Source of the DNA: an uncultured Vibrio sp.
Lineage (GTDB): Bacteria; Pseudomonadota; Gammaproteobacteria; Enterobacterales; Vibrionaceae
Length of the DNA: 64,000 nucleotides
Reading direction: 5' to 3'
Assembly (NCBI RefSeq): GCF_963675395.1
Contig: NZ_OY776223.1
Span: 2,790,001-2,854,000, forward strand
Shown here: piece after piece, positions 37,077-46,714 of the stretch
Position numbering within the stretch: the stretch's first letter is position 1
Layout: the number at the start of each line of letters is the position of its first letter
The notes under the pieces: model-generated
What the model was told of the DNA's origin: nothing
Databases searched by the model: none
Seen by the model: the letters and a program-made list of their open reading frames with translations, nothing else
Made by a program: the position numbers and the translations under genes

Positions 37077-38003
37077 ATGAGTTGGCTTGAAAAGATTTTA
37101 GAAAAAAGCAGTCTTGTAAGTTCACGTAAAGCTTCTATCCCAGAAGGTGTGTGGACTAAATGTACCTCTTGTGAGCAGGTTCTTTACCATGCTGAACTAG
37201 AGCGTAACTTAGAAGTATGTCCTAAGTGTAACCATCACATGCGTATGAAAGCGCGTCGTCGTTTGGAAACATTCCTGGATGAAGGTAACCGTGTTGAACT
37301 AGGTTCTGATCTTGAGCCTCAAGACAAGCTGAAGTTTAAAGACTCCAAGCGCTACAAAGAGCGTATTTCAGCCGCTCAAAAGAGCAGTGGTGAGAAAGAC
37401 GCATTGGTTGTCATGCAGGGTGAACTGCTAGGCATTCCTCTGGTCGCTTGTGCATTTGAATTCTCTTTTATGGGCGGTTCTATGGGCTCGGTAGTTGGTG
37501 CTCGCTTCGTTAAAGCGGTTGAAGCGGCAATCGAGAACAACTGTGCGTTAGTTTGTTTCTCAGCAAGTGGTGGCGCGCGTATGCAAGAGGCGTTGATGTC
37601 TCTGATGCAAATGGCAAAAACCAGTGCAGCACTGGAGCGTCTCTCTGAGAAAGGTCTGCCGTTCTTCTCAGTACTGACTGACCCAACAATGGGTGGTGTA
37701 TCAGCAAGTTTGGCCATGTTGGGCGACATCAACATTGGCGAACCTAAAGCCTTGATTGGTTTCGCTGGTCGTCGCGTAATCGAGCAAACTGTACGTGAAG
37801 ATCTTCCAGAAGGCTTCCAACGTAGTGAATTCCTGCTTGATCACGGTGCAATTGATATGATCGTTGATCGTCGTGAAATGCGTCAGCGTGTGGGTGGCCT
37901 TATCGCTAAGATGACCAACCACAAGTCTCCATTGGTGGTTTCGGTTAACGAATCTCCAAATGAAGAGTCATATTCTGTACCAGAAGCGGACGAAAAAGGG
38001 TAA
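37077..38003 (+). CDS. accD: AccD, acetyl-CoA carboxylase carboxyltransferase beta subunit
   Basis: AccD with AccA transfers the carboxyl group from carboxybiotin to acetyl-CoA, the committed step of fatty acid synthesis. The 308-residue protein has the N-terminal zinc ribbon with Cys29, Cys32, Cys48 and Cys51, and a crotonase-like domain with '[20 protein letters not shown]' and '[15 protein letters not shown]'. AAGG lies 8 bases before ATG. It heads the accD-folC-dedD-cvpA-purF group. Confidence 0.98.
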   Translation: MSWLEKILEKSSLVSSRKASIPEGVWTKCTSCEQVLYHAELERNLEVCPKCNHHMRMKARRRLETFLDEGNRVELGSDLEPQDKLKFKDSKRYKERISAAQKSSGEKDALVVMQGELLGIPLVACAFEFSFMGGSMGSVVGARFVKAVEAAIENNCALVCFSASGGARMQEALMSLMQMAKTSAALERLSEKGLPFFSVLTDPTMGGVSASLAMLGDINIGEPKALIGFAGRRVIEQTVREDLPEGFQRSEFLLDHGAIDMIVDRREMRQRVGGLIAKMTNHKSPLVVSVNESPNEESYSVPEADEKG

Positions 38004-38048
38004 AGTAACAACTAACATAAAGCCAAAGAAATTAATGGTTAAAGTTAG

Positions 38049-39308
38049 ATGACCCAAAACCCAATTCCTCAAGCCACATCCTCTCTAGAGGTGTGGCTTG
38101 ATTATTTAGCAAATATTCATTCCTCAGCAATCGACCTGGGCTTAGACCGTGTTCAAGCGGTAGCAAATAAAGCCAACCTCACTAAACCTGCTCCGACGGT
38201 TATCACTGTTGCCGGAACCAATGGTAAAGGCTCAACATGTGCGTTAATGGAAGCGATTTTATTAGACGCCGGTTACTCAGTCGGTGTTTACAGTTCACCC
38301 CACCTGATTCGTTACAACGAGCGCGTGCGCATCAATGGCATAGATGTGGAAGACGCGAAGCATTGCCAAGCGTTTGATTACGTGGAAAAGCAGCGTGGTG
38401 ACATCACATTAAGCCTGTTCGAGTTCGGAACGCTTGCTGCCTTACGTATTTTCCAAACCGAAAAAGTGGATGTGGTCCTGCTGGAAGTCGGTTTAGGCGG
38501 CCGTTTGGATGCTACCAACGTTGTTGATCACGATGTCTCTGTAATCACCAGCTTAGCCGTTGATCACGTTGATTGGCTCGGCGATGACATCAATGTGATT
38601 GGATTCGAAAAAGCTGGCATCTACCGCTCTGGTAAACCAGCCATTTGTGGTCAACCTCTACCACCAGCCACCGTGGCCGCGCATGCGGATGATATTGGTG
38701 CAGAATTCTTCCAGGTCGGTATTCAGTTCGATTATCAACTGACCGAGAAAGGCTGGAAGTGGACAAGTGGCGCATTTGACCTTGAAGACTTACCCGTTCC
38801 TTCCTTACCTTTGCCAAACGCTGCAACCGCACTCATGGCTCTTGGTGCGTCAGAATTGCAAATCACTGACATAAACCTCGTCAATGGATTGAATAATGCT
38901 CGGCTTGCAGGTCGGATGCAGGTGTTACAGAACAAGCCTGAGATCGTACTTGATGTTGCTCACAACCCACACTCTGCTCAATACTTAGTAGAAAAAGTGA
39001 AACAGCAGTATGCGGGTAAAAACATCCATGTAGTGGTTGCCATGCTGCACGATAAGGACATCAAGGCCACGATTGAGGCACTGACACCTATCGCTATTCA
39101 ATGGTACCCAGGGTCGCTGACAGGTCCTCGTGCTGCAACTGCAGAGGAGTTGTGCCAATACTTACCTCAGGGGCAGGTTCAGTTCCAGACACCAGTAGCA
39201 GCGTTTGAAAGTGCGAAAGCGAACGCGCAACAAGAAGATGTGATCTTGGTAGTTGGTTCTTTCCATACCGTGGGTGAGGTGTTGGAGCATTGGCAAGCAA
39301 GTAATTAA
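38049..39308 (+). CDS. folC: FolC, dihydrofolate/folylpolyglutamate synthase
   Basis: FolC adds L-glutamate to dihydropteroate and then to folates. The 419-residue Mur-ligase-fold protein has the P-loop 'VAGTNGKGSTCALMEAIL', the metal region 'LLEVGLGGRLDATNVVD' and the C-terminal ligase domain starting near 'LDVAHNPHSAQYL'. It lies 45 bases after accD and is probably in the same operon. Confidence 0.96.
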   Translation: MTQNPIPQATSSLEVWLDYLANIHSSAIDLGLDRVQAVANKANLTKPAPTVITVAGTNGKGSTCALMEAILLDAGYSVGVYSSPHLIRYNERVRINGIDVEDAKHCQAFDYVEKQRGDITLSLFEFGTLAALRIFQTEKVDVVLLEVGLGGRLDATNVVDHDVSVITSLAVDHVDWLGDDINVIGFEKAGIYRSGKPAICGQPLPPATVAAHADDIGAEFFQVGIQFDYQLTEKGWKWTSGAFDLEDLPVPSLPLPNAATALMALGASELQITDINLVNGLNNARLAGRMQVLQNKPEIVLDVAHNPHSAQYLVEKVKQQYAGKNIHVVVAMLHDKDIKATIEALTPIAIQWYPGSLTGPRAATAEELCQYLPQGQVQFQTPVAAFESAKANAQQEDVILVVGSFHTVGEVLEHWQASN

Positions 39309-39338
39309 GCAAAGATAACAAGCAGCAAAGGTAATTTG

Positions 39339-39926
39339 ATGGCAAGTAAATTTCAGAGTCGTTTAGTCGGCACTATCATTCTGGTCGCAGTGGGGGTGAT
39401 TGTGCTCCCAGATGTACTAGATGGTAAAAAACTTCACTACAAAGAAGAATTTGCCAGCATTCCTATCAAACCTGAGCTTGATAGCGATGTGGAAAATTTC
39501 GAAATACTCGATCCTGTCGAAGATGATATTGCATTACCTGACTCTCCTGTAGAGGCAGTGGTGCAGGAGTCAGAGGAGCCTCAGTTGACCGCTTCGAATC
39601 AGGAACCTGTGGCTGAGCCAGAGGAGGCGAAACAACCCGATCAAGTTGAAGTAGCTCCTCGTCCGGTTGTAGAGAAAAATCAATATGAAGATTCTGCATG
39701 GATCATTCAATTGATGGCGCTGAAGAATCATGACAATGCGGTAGCGTTAGTTGCCGATTTGCAAAAGCGTGGTTATCAAGCTCACACGAAACGAGAAAAT
39801 GAATTTACGCGCGTCATTGTTGGTCCAGATGTGTCAAAAAGTAAACTCGAACGACAAGTTCAAGAATTACAAAAAATTACTGGCTCAAAAGGTCAATTGC
39901 TTAAATTTAAGCCGTTAAATCCGTAA
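39339..39926 (+). CDS. dedD: DedD, SPOR-domain cell-division protein
   Basis: DedD is a non-essential division protein that binds denuded septal peptidoglycan. The 195-residue protein has one N-terminal membrane segment ('LVGTIILVAVGVIVLPDVL'), a Pro/Glu-rich periplasmic linker, and a C-terminal SPOR domain ('AWIIQLMALKNHDNAVALVADLQKRGYQ ... RVIVGPD'). TTG 39336 precedes ATG 39339 in frame; ATG is preferred. Position between folC and cvpA confirms the assignment. Confidence 0.94.
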   Translation: MASKFQSRLVGTIILVAVGVIVLPDVLDGKKLHYKEEFASIPIKPELDSDVENFEILDPVEDDIALPDSPVEAVVQESEEPQLTASNQEPVAEPEEAKQPDQVEVAPRPVVEKNQYEDSAWIIQLMALKNHDNAVALVADLQKRGYQAHTKRENEFTRVIVGPDVSKSKLERQVQELQKITGSKGQLLKFKPLNP

Positions 39927-39987
39927 GAAAACGTTTGCGTCAGCATTTTTTCTGTTAAAATGCGCGCCAACTTAAGATGAAGAAAAT

Positions 39988-40479
39988 ATGAATTGGTTAG
40001 ATTTTGTCATTTTAGGAGTGATCGGGTTTTCAGCTTTGATCAGTTTAGTTCGTGGTTTTGCTAAAGAAGCGTTGTCTTTGGTGATTTGGTTTGGAGCGTT
40101 TTTTATCTCCAGTAATTACTACACCAAATTAGCGGTATATTTCTCCAATATCGAAGACGACATGTTCCGCAACGGAGCTGCGATAGCGGCATTGTTTGTC
40201 GCAACATTAATAGTTGGTGCAGTGGTGAATTATGTCATTGGTCAACTGGTACAAAAAACAGGGCTATCAGGTACGGATCGAATTCTTGGTATGGTATTTG
40301 GTGGTTTACGCGGAGTCTTGATTGTTTCTGCGCTACTGTTTTTTATGGATGCGTTTACCGCATTCCCAAGCTCGGATTGGTGGAAAGCGTCACAGTTAGT
40401 TCCTGAGTTCAAACGTGTGATCGCTCCCTTCTTCGAGCATTTACAAGCAACGTCAAGTTTTCTTTCTGGCACTATCTAG
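39988..40479 (+). CDS. cvpA: CvpA family membrane protein
   Basis: A 163-residue inner-membrane protein with four hydrophobic segments and the N-terminal family signature 'NWLDFVILGVIGFSALISLVRGFAKEALSL'. CvpA is needed for colicin V production in E. coli and for envelope stress tolerance; its biochemical activity is unresolved. It precedes purF with a 36-base gap, as in E. coli, and probably shares its transcript. Confidence 0.95.
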   Translation: MNWLDFVILGVIGFSALISLVRGFAKEALSLVIWFGAFFISSNYYTKLAVYFSNIEDDMFRNGAAIAALFVATLIVGAVVNYVIGQLVQKTGLSGTDRILGMVFGGLRGVLIVSALLFFMDAFTAFPSSDWWKASQLVPEFKRVIAPFFEHLQATSSFLSGTI

Positions 40480-40515
40480 TAGTGCCAGCTACTGTCGCAA
40501 ATCGAGGATTAGGAC

Positions 40516-42030
40516 ATGTGTGGTATTGTTGGAATCGTGGGCACAACCCCTGTAAACCAGTCTATTTATGACGCGTTAACGGTGTTACAGCATCGTGGCC
40601 AAGATGCAGCGGGTATTTGTACCATAGAAAGCAATCGTTTTCGTCTGCGTAAGGCGAACGGTTTAGTTAAGGATGTGTTCGAAGCAAAACATATGCAGCG
40701 CTTGCAAGGTGAAGTGGGTATCGGCCACGTTCGCTACCCAACTGCTGGCAGTTCAAGTGCCTCAGAAGCTCAACCTTTCTACGTAAACTCTCCTTTCGGT
40801 ATTACACTTGCCCACAACGGTAACTTAACCAACGCTAACGAAGTTCGCCAAAAGCTGTTTGAAAAAGACCGCCGCCACATCAACACAACGTCTGACTCAG
40901 AAGTGTTGTTGAACGTACTTGCTCACGAGATAGACTCTGTGAAAGGTAATGTTACGACAGAAGATGTATTCCGCGCGGTTACCAACGTTCATCGTACGAT
41001 TCGAGGCGCATACGCCGTAACAGCAATGATCATTGGCCACGGTATGGTTGCATTCCGTGACCCAAATGGTATTCGCCCTCTTTGTTTGGGCAAACGTGAA
41101 GTAAATGGTCGTACTGAATACATGGTAGCGTCTGAGTCTGTGGCGCTGGATGCGGTAGGTTTTGACTTTATGCGTGATGTTGCGCCGGGTGAAGCCGTTT
41201 ACGCGACTTTCGACGGCGAGTTGTACACTAAGCAGTGTGCAGACAATCCGAAGTTAAACCCATGTATTTTTGAGTTTGTTTACTTCGCTCGTCCGGATTC
41301 ATTCATTGACAAAATTTCTGTTTACAGCGCTCGTGTTGAAATGGGCAAAAAGCTAGGTGAACGTATCAGCGAAGACTACGCTGATCTGGATATCGACGTT
41401 GTAATCCCAATTCCAGAAACCTCGTGCGATATTGCACTGCAAATTGCACAGGCGATTGATAAGCCATACCGTCAAGGATTCGTGAAAAACCGCTATGTTG
41501 GACGTACGTTCATCATGCCGGGTCAACAACAGCGTAAGAAGTCTGTTCGTCGTAAACTGAATGCGATTCGTTCTGAGTTTAAAGACAAAAATGTACTGTT
41601 GGTTGATGACTCTATCGTTCGTGGTACTACGTCAGAGCAGATTATTGAGATGGCTCGTGACTCTGGTGCAAAGCGAGTGTACATGGTTTCAGCGGCTCCA
41701 GAGGTTCGTTTCCCGAACGTTTACGGCATCGACATGCCAAGCGCTACCGAGTTAATTGCTCACGGTCGTGACAACGAGACTATCTGTAAGCATATTGGCG
41801 CAGATGCATTAATCTACCAAAAGCTTGAGGATTTAGTTGAAGCCGTTGGCCTTGGTAACCAAGACATTACACAGTTCGATACATCGGTATTTAACGGTGA
41901 GTACGTGACAGGTGACATTGATCAGCAATATTTGGATTTCCTCGATGGCCTGCGTAATGACGATGCCAAAATTCAACGTGAGATTCAGCAAGATTTAGCG
42001 AACTTAGAGCTTCATAACGAAGGCGCATAA
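40516..42030 (+). CDS. purF: PurF, amidophosphoribosyltransferase
   Basis: PurF makes 5-phosphoribosylamine from PRPP and glutamine, the first step of purine synthesis. The 504-residue protein has the N-terminal nucleophile Cys2 ('MCGIVGIVG') in a class II glutamine amidotransferase domain. The PRPP motif '[17 protein letters not shown]' is near residue 362. It matches the E. coli enzyme in size (505). A strong terminator follows. Confidence 0.98.
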   Translation: MCGIVGIVGTTPVNQSIYDALTVLQHRGQDAAGICTIESNRFRLRKANGLVKDVFEAKHMQRLQGEVGIGHVRYPTAGSSSASEAQPFYVNSPFGITLAHNGNLTNANEVRQKLFEKDRRHINTTSDSEVLLNVLAHEIDSVKGNVTTEDVFRAVTNVHRTIRGAYAVTAMIIGHGMVAFRDPNGIRPLCLGKREVNGRTEYMVASESVALDAVGFDFMRDVAPGEAVYATFDGELYTKQCADNPKLNPCIFEFVYFARPDSFIDKISVYSARVEMGKKLGERISEDYADLDIDVVIPIPETSCDIALQIAQAIDKPYRQGFVKNRYVGRTFIMPGQQQRKKSVRRKLNAIRSEFKDKNVLLVDDSIVRGTTSEQIIEMARDSGAKRVYMVSAAPEVRFPNVYGIDMPSATELIAHGRDNETICKHIGADALIYQKLEDLVEAVGLGNQDITQFDTSVFNGEYVTGDIDQQYLDFLDGLRNDDAKIQREIQQDLANLELHNEGA

Positions 42031-42092
42031 CCTCCAGTGACCAACCTGGATAAATCCGCTTGATCTTGAATGAATACAACTAAGAGATACTC

Positions 42093-42125
42093 AACACTGA
42101 ACGTGAAAACGTTCAGTGTTTTTTT
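42093..42125 (+). terminator. Terminator after purF
   Basis: A perfect 11-bp stem (AACACTGAACG / CGTTCAGTGTT) with a TGAAAA loop and a T run. Confidence 0.93.
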
Positions 42126-42360
42126 ATCTGGAGCATATAAAAACCCCCACCCAATGTATGCCAGAGACACCGCTTTCAACCAGTCCTCCCAGCCTCCTGT
42201 CGTTAATAAAATATTTGCCTTAACTTAGAACGTAATAACGTTTTGTAAAAATGAAAGTTTAGTTTTTTCTTCGCTCCTGAAGTCGATCCTGAAGAGGGGA
42301 GAAGTAACAATTCACTTGTTAAACAGTAGATTATTAATCTCACGTGCATTATAAAATATT

Positions 42361-42374
42361 CTTTTCATAATAAT
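42361..42374 (+). promoter_or_regulatory. Copy of the fucosidase operator arm upstream of the PL8 lyase
   Basis: CTTTTCATAATAAT is identical to 24963-24976. The left side here (ATTATAAAA, 42349-42357) forms only an imperfect palindrome with it. It lies about 150 bases before the lyase start. Confidence 0.55.
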
Positions 42375-42521
42375 AAAACAATGGTTTGCTATTTTTGGCT
42401 TTGTTTTTTGATTGTGGTCGCAAGATTAGTAAAACTAGGTTTCATTAATCTTGTTGTGTTTTCTATCATGAATAGGCAATAAGCGATTCAGCGTGAAACG
42501 TTGTGTATAAACTAGAAAGGA

Positions 42522-45431
42522 ATGAACGTGAGAATATTTAAATACTCGCTATTGGCTATGTCACTGATGGCAGTGACTGGTTGTTTAGAAAATACCTCGT
42601 CCCCTAGCAATAACCAAGCATCACAACAGGTGGCTCAGGGTGGAGTCCAGGCAACAGCCGAAGACTTTGAAACCCTGAAAAACCGCGTGATTCCTGATTT
42701 CGTTGCCAGTGCAAAATCCACTGCAACGAAAAAGGGTACCACCCTAGAAGTGTTGGCTGCGGAATACCTTCAGCGTGAGAGAGAAATTGAGCAGGAAGAT
42801 GGCACCAAGGTAAAGGAGAAGTTCTGGAACCCGGAAGGTTACTGGCATGATGTCAATTACAAACAGATAGAAAAACCAGGCTGGTCACCAAGAGAGCACC
42901 TGGATCGCTTAGTTATTCTGGCAGCGACATACAATGAAAACCCGGAGCCTGAGTTGGGTACTGCGATCAGCAATGCTCTGATTTACTGGCTGGAAGCGGA
43001 TCCGCAAAGCTGGAACTGGTGGTGGCATGATATCGGGATTCCAAAACGGATTGGTTACAGTGCGGTGATGGCCAAAGAGGCACTGAGTGAAGCATTAAGT
43101 AAGAGAGTTGCTGAATATCTGCCGAGTGTGCCTAATTACTCTCCGAACAACCCAAACAGCCCAATTCCAAAAGCGGCCAACCGCACCGATATCGCATTGG
43201 CAGTATTAAATCACGGTATATTGGCGGATGATGCGGAAATGGTTGGTAAAGCGATTGCTGACATCGAAGATACCATTGGGATCAGTACCGAAGCGGGCGT
43301 ACAGCATGATTATTCATTCCATCAGCACGGTCCTCAGTTGTATACCTCGGGCTATGGCCCTGTATGGTTTACATCCGCGGCTAAATGGGCCAACTTTGTT
43401 GAAGGCCTGCCTTGGGCGTTCGGCCAGGATAAAATCGATGTTCTGGTTGCTTATATGTTGGATGGACAACGCTGGTCAAAACGTCATGGTCAGTGGGACT
43501 ACAACACCATGAGCCGAGGCATCAGCCGTACCAAGAGCACCGAGTTTACACCCAATACTACGGACACATTGCCAGAAAATACGCCGATGGATATCGTTGC
43601 AGGGTGGGCGCCGGAGCGGGCTGAAGAGGCTGAGGCTTTTAAACGCCATGAGTTTGGTGGCGAAGGCTCGGGTCTGAACGGCTTTAAGCACTTCTGGCGC
43701 AGTGATTACTCGGTGAAAGCCGCGGACGGTCATATGTTCAGTATTGGTATGAACTCCCAACGAGTGGAGCCAGCGGAAGCGGGTAATGGTGAGAACCTGA
43801 AAGGCTTCTGGCTTGGTTTCGGTAGCACCTTCCTGCTGCAGCGTGGTAACGAGTACCATAACATCTTCCCAGTATGGGACTGGAAACTGGTTCCGGGCGT
43901 TACTGCACCTGAATATGTAGCCCAGGGGGCAGATTGGGGACGTATAATGCAGCAGGATGTTTCGTTTGTTGGTGGTGTTACCAACGATCGCTACGGTGTT
44001 TCTGTTATGGATCTGGATATCACTATCCGCCACTCGCAAACTGCTCACTCAACTAAGCCGGGATTCTATGAATTCGGTGAAGGTAAAGGTCGAACCCAGG
44101 CTAAGAAAGCGTGGTTCAGCTTTGCAGATGAAGTCGTCGCGCTGGGTGCGGGTATCAACTCGACTAACCATGAAGCGGTTAATACTTCGGTGAACCAGGT
44201 ACTGCTTAATGGTGATGTGGCCGTTGATGGACAGGTAGTTCAGATAGGCAGCCGCTTGGTAACGAATGCTAAGTGGGTACACCATGATAATGTGGGTTAT
44301 GTATTCCCGGACGACTGGCAGGGTACGGTATCCAACCAGACCCAAACGGGGACTTGGAAGTCGATCCGTAACACTAGCGATGCGCAAGAGGTCAGCAAGG
44401 ATGTATTTACTCTGTCGATGACGCATGGCTCACAGCCTAACGGGGCTAAGTACCAGTATGTGATTGCTCCGGGTAAGAGCGCCGAGCAAACTGCAGAATA
44501 CGCGAAGGTATTGCCGGTAGAAGTATTGCAGAACACCAATCAGGTTCAGGCGGTACGTCACAGCGAGCTGAAAGTGACAGGTATTGTGTTCCATGAAGCG
44601 GGCAGCATTAAGCTTGGCGATGATGTAGTGATTACGGCTAATCTGCCGAGTATCATTTTGCTTGATGAAAGCGGTAAGCAGCCAACATTCAGTGTTTCTA
44701 CTCCTGGAGCAGAATATGCTGACCTAGAGCTGGTGTTGCAGTCGGCTACTTATGGTAACGTGACTCACCGAGTACTTACGCCGGGTGGTGTCGCTGAGCT
44801 GGGTAAGAGCGTGACCTTTGACTGGACCGCAGGACCAGATAACAGCGAGCGAGAGGCTGCACGAGAAGCACAGAAACAAGCAGAACAGGAAGCTGAGAGT
44901 CAGCCGGATCTGACACTGCTGGCGGTAGCCGATACTGAGCTACAGGGTGGTAAATACGCTGATGAAAACTTCGACGTTGTATCGCGCTGGGATCTATGGG
45001 CAGGTCAGATTGCTGATAAAGAAGCAACTGATGAAGGTGTGACTAAAACTGTGAAATCGGTGCTGAAGTTTGACCTGAACCAGCTGCGCGATACGGCAGC
45101 GGAGAATGCAACTCTGAAGCTACATGTGCGTAATGTTGGCGGGGATTCGCCACAAACGGTTAAAGTATCCGTACTGGCAGACAATGACTGGAGTGAAACC
45201 GGTATTACCTGGAACACATTACCAGTCAGTACGCCTAGTGACGCTGCATTTACTATTAGCAGTCAGGAGAAGAAACAGTGGGTTGAGCTGGATGTAACAG
45301 AGTTGGTTAACAATGCTCGTTCGAATGGTGCTATTAGCTTGCTGCTGGAAAATTCAGGTCAGGGCTTTGTCGCGTTCGGCTCTGATGAAACTGATCAGAT
45401 TCCGGCATTGGATATCAAACGTGCACTCTAA
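42522..45431 (+). CDS. PL8-family polysaccharide lyase lipoprotein with C-terminal DNRLRE/CBM96-type domain
   Basis: A 969-residue lipoprotein (lipobox AVTGC, Cys21) of polysaccharide lyase family 8, which cleaves chondroitin sulfate, hyaluronan, xanthan or related uronic-acid glycans by beta-elimination. The helical N-terminal domain has 'NWWWHDIGIPKR' at 165-176. Residues aligning with the catalytic set of chondroitin AC lyase are present: Asn220, His269, Tyr278 (in 'HQHGPQLYTSGYG'), Arg332 and Arg336. Beta-sandwich domains follow to about 770, then a charged helical linker (772-796) and a DNRLRE-type domain (about 798-968), a fold with known alginate-binding members. GTG 42528 is better spaced from AAAGG than ATG 42522. 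It probably sits on the outer membrane. It lies in an accessory position after purF, with no other glycan genes beside it. Confidence 0.88.
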   Translation: MNVRIFKYSLLAMSLMAVTGCLENTSSPSNNQASQQVAQGGVQATAEDFETLKNRVIPDFVASAKSTATKKGTTLEVLAAEYLQREREIEQEDGTKVKEKFWNPEGYWHDVNYKQIEKPGWSPREHLDRLVILAATYNENPEPELGTAISNALIYWLEADPQSWNWWWHDIGIPKRIGYSAVMAKEALSEALSKRVAEYLPSVPNYSPNNPNSPIPKAANRTDIALAVLNHGILADDAEMVGKAIADIEDTIGISTEAGVQHDYSFHQHGPQLYTSGYGPVWFTSAAKWANFVEGLPWAFGQDKIDVLVAYMLDGQRWSKRHGQWDYNTMSRGISRTKSTEFTPNTTDTLPENTPMDIVAGWAPERAEEAEAFKRHEFGGEGSGLNGFKHFWRSDYSVKAADGHMFSIGMNSQRVEPAEAGNGENLKGFWLGFGSTFLLQRGNEYHNIFPVWDWKLVPGVTAPEYVAQGADWGRIMQQDVSFVGGVTNDRYGVSVMDLDITIRHSQTAHSTKPGFYEFGEGKGRTQAKKAWFSFADEVVALGAGINSTNHEAVNTSVNQVLLNGDVAVDGQVVQIGSRLVTNAKWVHHDNVGYVFPDDWQGTVSNQTQTGTWKSIRNTSDAQEVSKDVFTLSMTHGSQPNGAKYQYVIAPGKSAEQTAEYAKVLPVEVLQNTNQVQAVRHSELKVTGIVFHEAGSIKLGDDVVITANLPSIILLDESGKQPTFSVSTPGAEYADLELVLQSATYGNVTHRVLTPGGVAELGKSVTFDWTAGPDNSEREAAREAQKQAEQEAESQPDLTLLAVADTELQGGKYADENFDVVSRWDLWAGQIADKEATDEGVTKTVKSVLKFDLNQLRDTAAENATLKLHVRNVGGDSPQTVKVSVLADNDWSETGITWNTLPVSTPSDAAFTISSQEKKQWVELDVTELVNNARSNGAISLLLENSGQGFVAFGSDETDQIPALDIKRAL

Positions 45432-45472
45432 CGGTGGTTGAATCCTGAATAAATTTGATCGTTTATAATCAA

Positions 45473-45500
45473 CGGCGACTACATCGGGTCGCCGTTTTTT
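45473..45500 (+). terminator. Terminator after the PL8 lyase
   Basis: A CGGCGAC / GTCGCCG stem with an 8-base loop and six T. Confidence 0.9.
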
Positions 45501-45541
45501 ACTGCTGAAGAGCCTAAACGGAACTATAAGTATCGGATGGC

Positions 45542-46417
45542 TCAGTGAATGTTGTAAGCGATCACGTAGTCAATGAAGAGGCGTACCTTTTCTGGTAAAT
45601 GATCTTTATGGTTGTAAAGCATGTAAATGTCACGAGGGTTGGCGCTCCAGTCTGGTAAGATACGAATTAAATCTCCACGTTCAATGTACTCTTTGACCAT
45701 GACATTAGGCATCAAGGTAATGCCTAGACCTTCAGAGCAGGTACTGCGAACCACATTCAGTGCATTGGCCTGAAACCGAGCACGGTCTGTGTTTACGACA
45801 GATTCTCCCTTGCTGTTATTTAGTGTCCACTTGATTAGTGGGTAACCTTTTAATAGAGAGTGTTTAGAGAGCTCTTCAGCGTGCTCTGGAGCCGGGTTAG
45901 CCGCAAGGTAGTCAGGGCTCGCGACTAAAATGTCTTTTACTTCGCCCACTTTACGCGCGATCAGGCTGGAGTCACGTTGTGGACCAACACGGAAGATGAC
46001 ATCCCATTCTGTTGGATCAAGTTTATCCGCATTGTTCTCTGTTGTTAGCTCAATATTAATATCCGGGTACTGCTTCATAAAGCCATTGAACATCGGCATC
46101 ATCATACGTTTTGTTAGATTGTACGGAGCCGATATTTTGATTCTCCCGGATGCGCCTCGGCAGTCGTCAGTAATTTCCTCGGCGGTAGATGTTAGGCTTT
46201 GCAGTAGTGGTGAGCATTCTTTGTAAAAACGTTCACCGGCTTCGGTAAGAGAAAGCTTACGTGCATGACGGTTCAGTAGTCGAAGATTGACAGAGTCTTC
46301 TAGCGCTTGAATGCGTCGGGTGATGGTCGCAACCGGAATCATCGTTTTTCGCGAAGTTGCTGTATAGCTCCCATTTTCGACAACCAATCGAAATAGGTTT
46401 AAATCATCTAATTTCAT
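45542..46417 (-). CDS. LysR-family transcriptional regulator
   Basis: A 291-residue LysR-type regulator. The N-terminal winged helix (residues 1-60: 'MKLDDLNLFRLVVENGSYTATSRKTMIPVATITRRIQALED') is followed by the 'RLLNRHARKLSLTEAGERFY' linker helix. The effector-binding domain begins near 'GRIKISAPYNLTKRMMMP' and extends to the end. It is of the subgroup that includes AphB-like and CrgA-like regulators. It is convergent with the PL8 gene, so it does not share that promoter. I cannot name its ligand or targets. ATG 46417 is preferred over GTG/ATG codons just upstream. Confidence 0.9.
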   Translation of the reverse strand: MKLDDLNLFRLVVENGSYTATSRKTMIPVATITRRIQALEDSVNLRLLNRHARKLSLTEAGERFYKECSPLLQSLTSTAEEITDDCRGASGRIKISAPYNLTKRMMMPMFNGFMKQYPDINIELTTENNADKLDPTEWDVIFRVGPQRDSSLIARKVGEVKDILVASPDYLAANPAPEHAEELSKHSLLKGYPLIKWTLNNSKGESVVNTDRARFQANALNVVRSTCSEGLGITLMPNVMVKEYIERGDLIRILPDWSANPRDIYMLYNHKDHLPEKVRLFIDYVIAYNIH

Positions 46418-46714
46418 ATTTCCAGACACATTAAGTTACTAATTAACGCTAATTTATAATTAACTTTGCTATGAAAGATTGCTTTAAGTCAACATGTTGC
46501 ACTATTTGACCACAGCAGACTGCTATGAGCAAACACTGATGTGGCAACGCTATTCCAATGAATATTTGTATAAACGCCTTTTTCAGACTACGGTTTATAA
46601 CGAGGTGAGCTCACCTATGCCGTTCTTTGGTAGGGGCCTCCTCAATAAAAATACAACAATAATAAAGACTTAATAAAAACTTGTTTTTGACTGACCTATG
46701 TGAGGTGTAAGGGT

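Larger units (their letters stand above)
42031..42521. other. Intergenic region purF to PL8 lyase
   Basis: This 491-bp region holds the purF terminator (42093-42125), a palindrome AACGTAATAACGTT (42229-42242), the 14-base match to the fucosidase operator (42361-42374) and a GTGAAACGT sequence (42493-42501) that resembles the site before the DeoR gene. It therefore looks like a densely regulated promoter for the lyase. No small gene was found. Confidence 0.55.
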
